A program made the translations under genes and the position numbers. Positions 63,215 through 64,000 of a stretch of DNA of 64,000 nucleotides are shown piece after piece. The first letter of the stretch is position 1. Every line of letters starts with the position of its first letter. Below the pieces are notes generated by a model that had not been told where the DNA came from, did not search any database, and saw only the letters and a program-made list of their open reading frames with translations. The DNA is from Chitinophaga pinensis (GTDB lineage Bacteria; Bacteroidota; Bacteroidia; Chitinophagales; CAIOSU01): assembly GCA_945901065.1 (NCBI GenBank), contig CAMDKI010000001.1, positions 186,001 to 250,000 on the forward strand, read 5' to 3'.

Positions 63215-63370
63215 TTATCCCCGCTCTAGCAAAACCAGATTAGCCCTGTACACTTGCTCATTTTTGATGCTGTAGCCAAAAGTGGCACGCAGCAGTTCGT
63301 TTTCACGGCATTCTAAACATGGCTTGAGGAATTTGTCTTCGATGCGAAGTTGTTGTTGGCCGAGGTCATT
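63215..63370 (-). pseudogene. Possible C-terminal gene remnant
   Basis: An open frame without ATG/GTG start ends in TAA at 63215. It holds a CLEC pair followed by RENELLRATFGYSIKNEQVY and a LVLLERG end. A different upstream frame ends at a TGA overlapping ATGAC at about 63366. This suggests decay of an older gene. Confidence 0.25.
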
Positions 63371-63573
63371 TTAATGTAAGCCAAACGATGCCAACCCATA
63401 CTAGCAATCGGTTGCGGTTGCGGTATATACGGTAAATAAGGGCATCTTTAGGGGCTATTTTTATCTACCTTCGTTCAATTTGTTTTTGATAAAGATTTGC
63501 CAATGCCAATTTATTCCTATTTTTAGTATCAACAGAATTAACAACTATTAACTAACCAACCAAATTACGCACT

Positions 63574-64000
63574 ATGAGGAACCTGCTATCCCTCTTATTA
63601 TTGCTTTGTCCGGCTGTTATGCTATTTGCCCAAACACGCACCATTAGTGGTACCGTAAAGGGCGCCGACAACAAGGAAACCCTACCACAGGTTAATGTGG
63701 TAATAAAAGGCAACACCACTGGTACCGTAACCGATCTTGATGGTAACTATACCATAACCGTGCCTGAAGATGCAAAGGCCTTGGTTTTTAGTTTTTTGGG
63801 CTACACCGAGCAAGAAATAAATCTGAGCGATTACCCTGGAAATGCAGTAACCATTAATGTTACCTTAAAAACAACTAATGTTGGCCTTAATACGGTGGTG
63901 GTGAGTGCTTCAAAAAGACAAGAGAAAGTATTAGATGCGCCAGCATCGGTTACTGTTATCAGTATGGAAAAGATACAGTCGCAGGCACCGCTAACTGTGG
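63574..64000 (+). CDS. TonB-dependent receptor, N-terminal part (3' partial)
   Basis: The frame opens at ATG 63574 and is still open at the window end (about 142 residues). A signal peptide (NLLSLLLLLCPAVMLFAQ) is followed by a CarboxypepD_reg-like domain (about 22-105: TISGTVKGADNKETLPQVNV, GTVTDLDGNYTITVPE, VFSFLGYTEQEINL) and the start of the plug (VVVSASKRQEKVLDAPASVT). The form KRQEKVLDAPASVTVI suggests a receptor for a siderophore or related iron complex, but the plug and barrel lie outside the window. Confidence 0.92.
   Translation, partial: MRNLLSLLLLLCPAVMLFAQTRTISGTVKGADNKETLPQVNVVIKGNTTGTVTDLDGNYTITVPEDAKALVFSFLGYTEQEINLSDYPGNAVTINVTLKTTNVGLNTVVVSASKRQEKVLDAPASVTVISMEKIQSQAPLTV

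Larger units (their letters stand above)
62989..63573. other. 585-bp region with possible gene remnants
   Basis: No complete gene. Two minus-strand frames look coding by residue composition: 63044-63169 (VDEYLTIFVIRYFSWIAFEI and on, 41 residues from a TTG) and 63215-63370 (KPCLECRENELLRATFGYSI and on, about 50 residues without a start codon). They are most simply read as decayed ends of former genes. The last 100 bp before 63574 hold AT-rich sequence with TACCTTCG, a near match to the -7 consensus. Confidence 0.35.

Noticed and set aside
1..64000. tRNA, rRNA or riboswitch genes
   Set aside because: No cloverleaf with a TTCGAAT-type loop, rRNA segment or recognisable riboswitch core was seen by reading; a covariance-model scan was not possible here.

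Overview
The window is chromosomal DNA from a member of the Bacteroidota, probably an environmental Sphingobacteriia/Chitinophagia-type lineage. The signs are TonB-dependent receptors with an N-terminal carboxypeptidase-regulatory-like domain, a DUF5689 lipoprotein, a type IX secretion (T9SS) C-terminal signal, lipoproteins with acidic export signals after the lipobox cysteine, promoters of the TTG-N20-TAnnTTTG type, almost no Shine-Dalgarno sequences, and a Bacteroidota-style division and cell-wall (dcw) cluster. I found no rRNA, tRNA, CRISPR array, prophage or complete insertion sequence.

Layout. 1-9000: end of a DUF1361 membrane protein, the NAD(P)HX repair enzyme, and a signalling operon of a 1576-residue multi-PAS/GAF histidine kinase with two receiver proteins. 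9200-17400: an unlisted 54-residue membrane protein, biotin carboxylase, a secreted endonuclease/phosphatase-fold enzyme, a TonB receptor with its DUF5689 lipoprotein, and a DUF2027/Smr protein. 17700-22700: a small membrane protein, a LOG-family protein, an M23 peptidase, a Bcp peroxiredoxin and an orphan gene. 23200-38900: the dcw cluster mraZ-rsmH-ftsL-ftsI-murE-mraY-murD-ftsW-murG-murC-ftsQ-ftsA-ftsZ, tightly packed and closed by a strong terminator. Three 10-bp GTGG repeats lie ahead of mraZ and look like an MraZ autoregulatory operator.

39200-50000: a proline-iminopeptidase-like lipoprotein, an SBBP-repeat T9SS cargo protein, prolyl-tRNA synthetase, a low-complexity exported protein, an outer membrane protein, SecG, a lipoprotein and a retropepsin-like protein. 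50000-56450, the most interesting part: a small Cys-motif protein, an outer membrane barrel protein, three MbnP-like lipoproteins and two diheme MbnH/MauG-like cytochrome c peroxidases, all on the plus strand. By analogy with the methanotroph MbnP/MbnH, MopE and CorA systems, this looks like a surface copper-handling system in which a diheme enzyme oxidises a Trp of its partner to kynurenine. 57100-64000: sucA-sucB, a toxin-antitoxin pair whose toxin is frameshifted, a YeiH-family transporter, a region of possible gene remnants, and the start of another TonB receptor.

A second theme is short dispersed intergenic repeats of several families. One of them, built on GAGTTRCGAGTT, also appears in frame inside murC.
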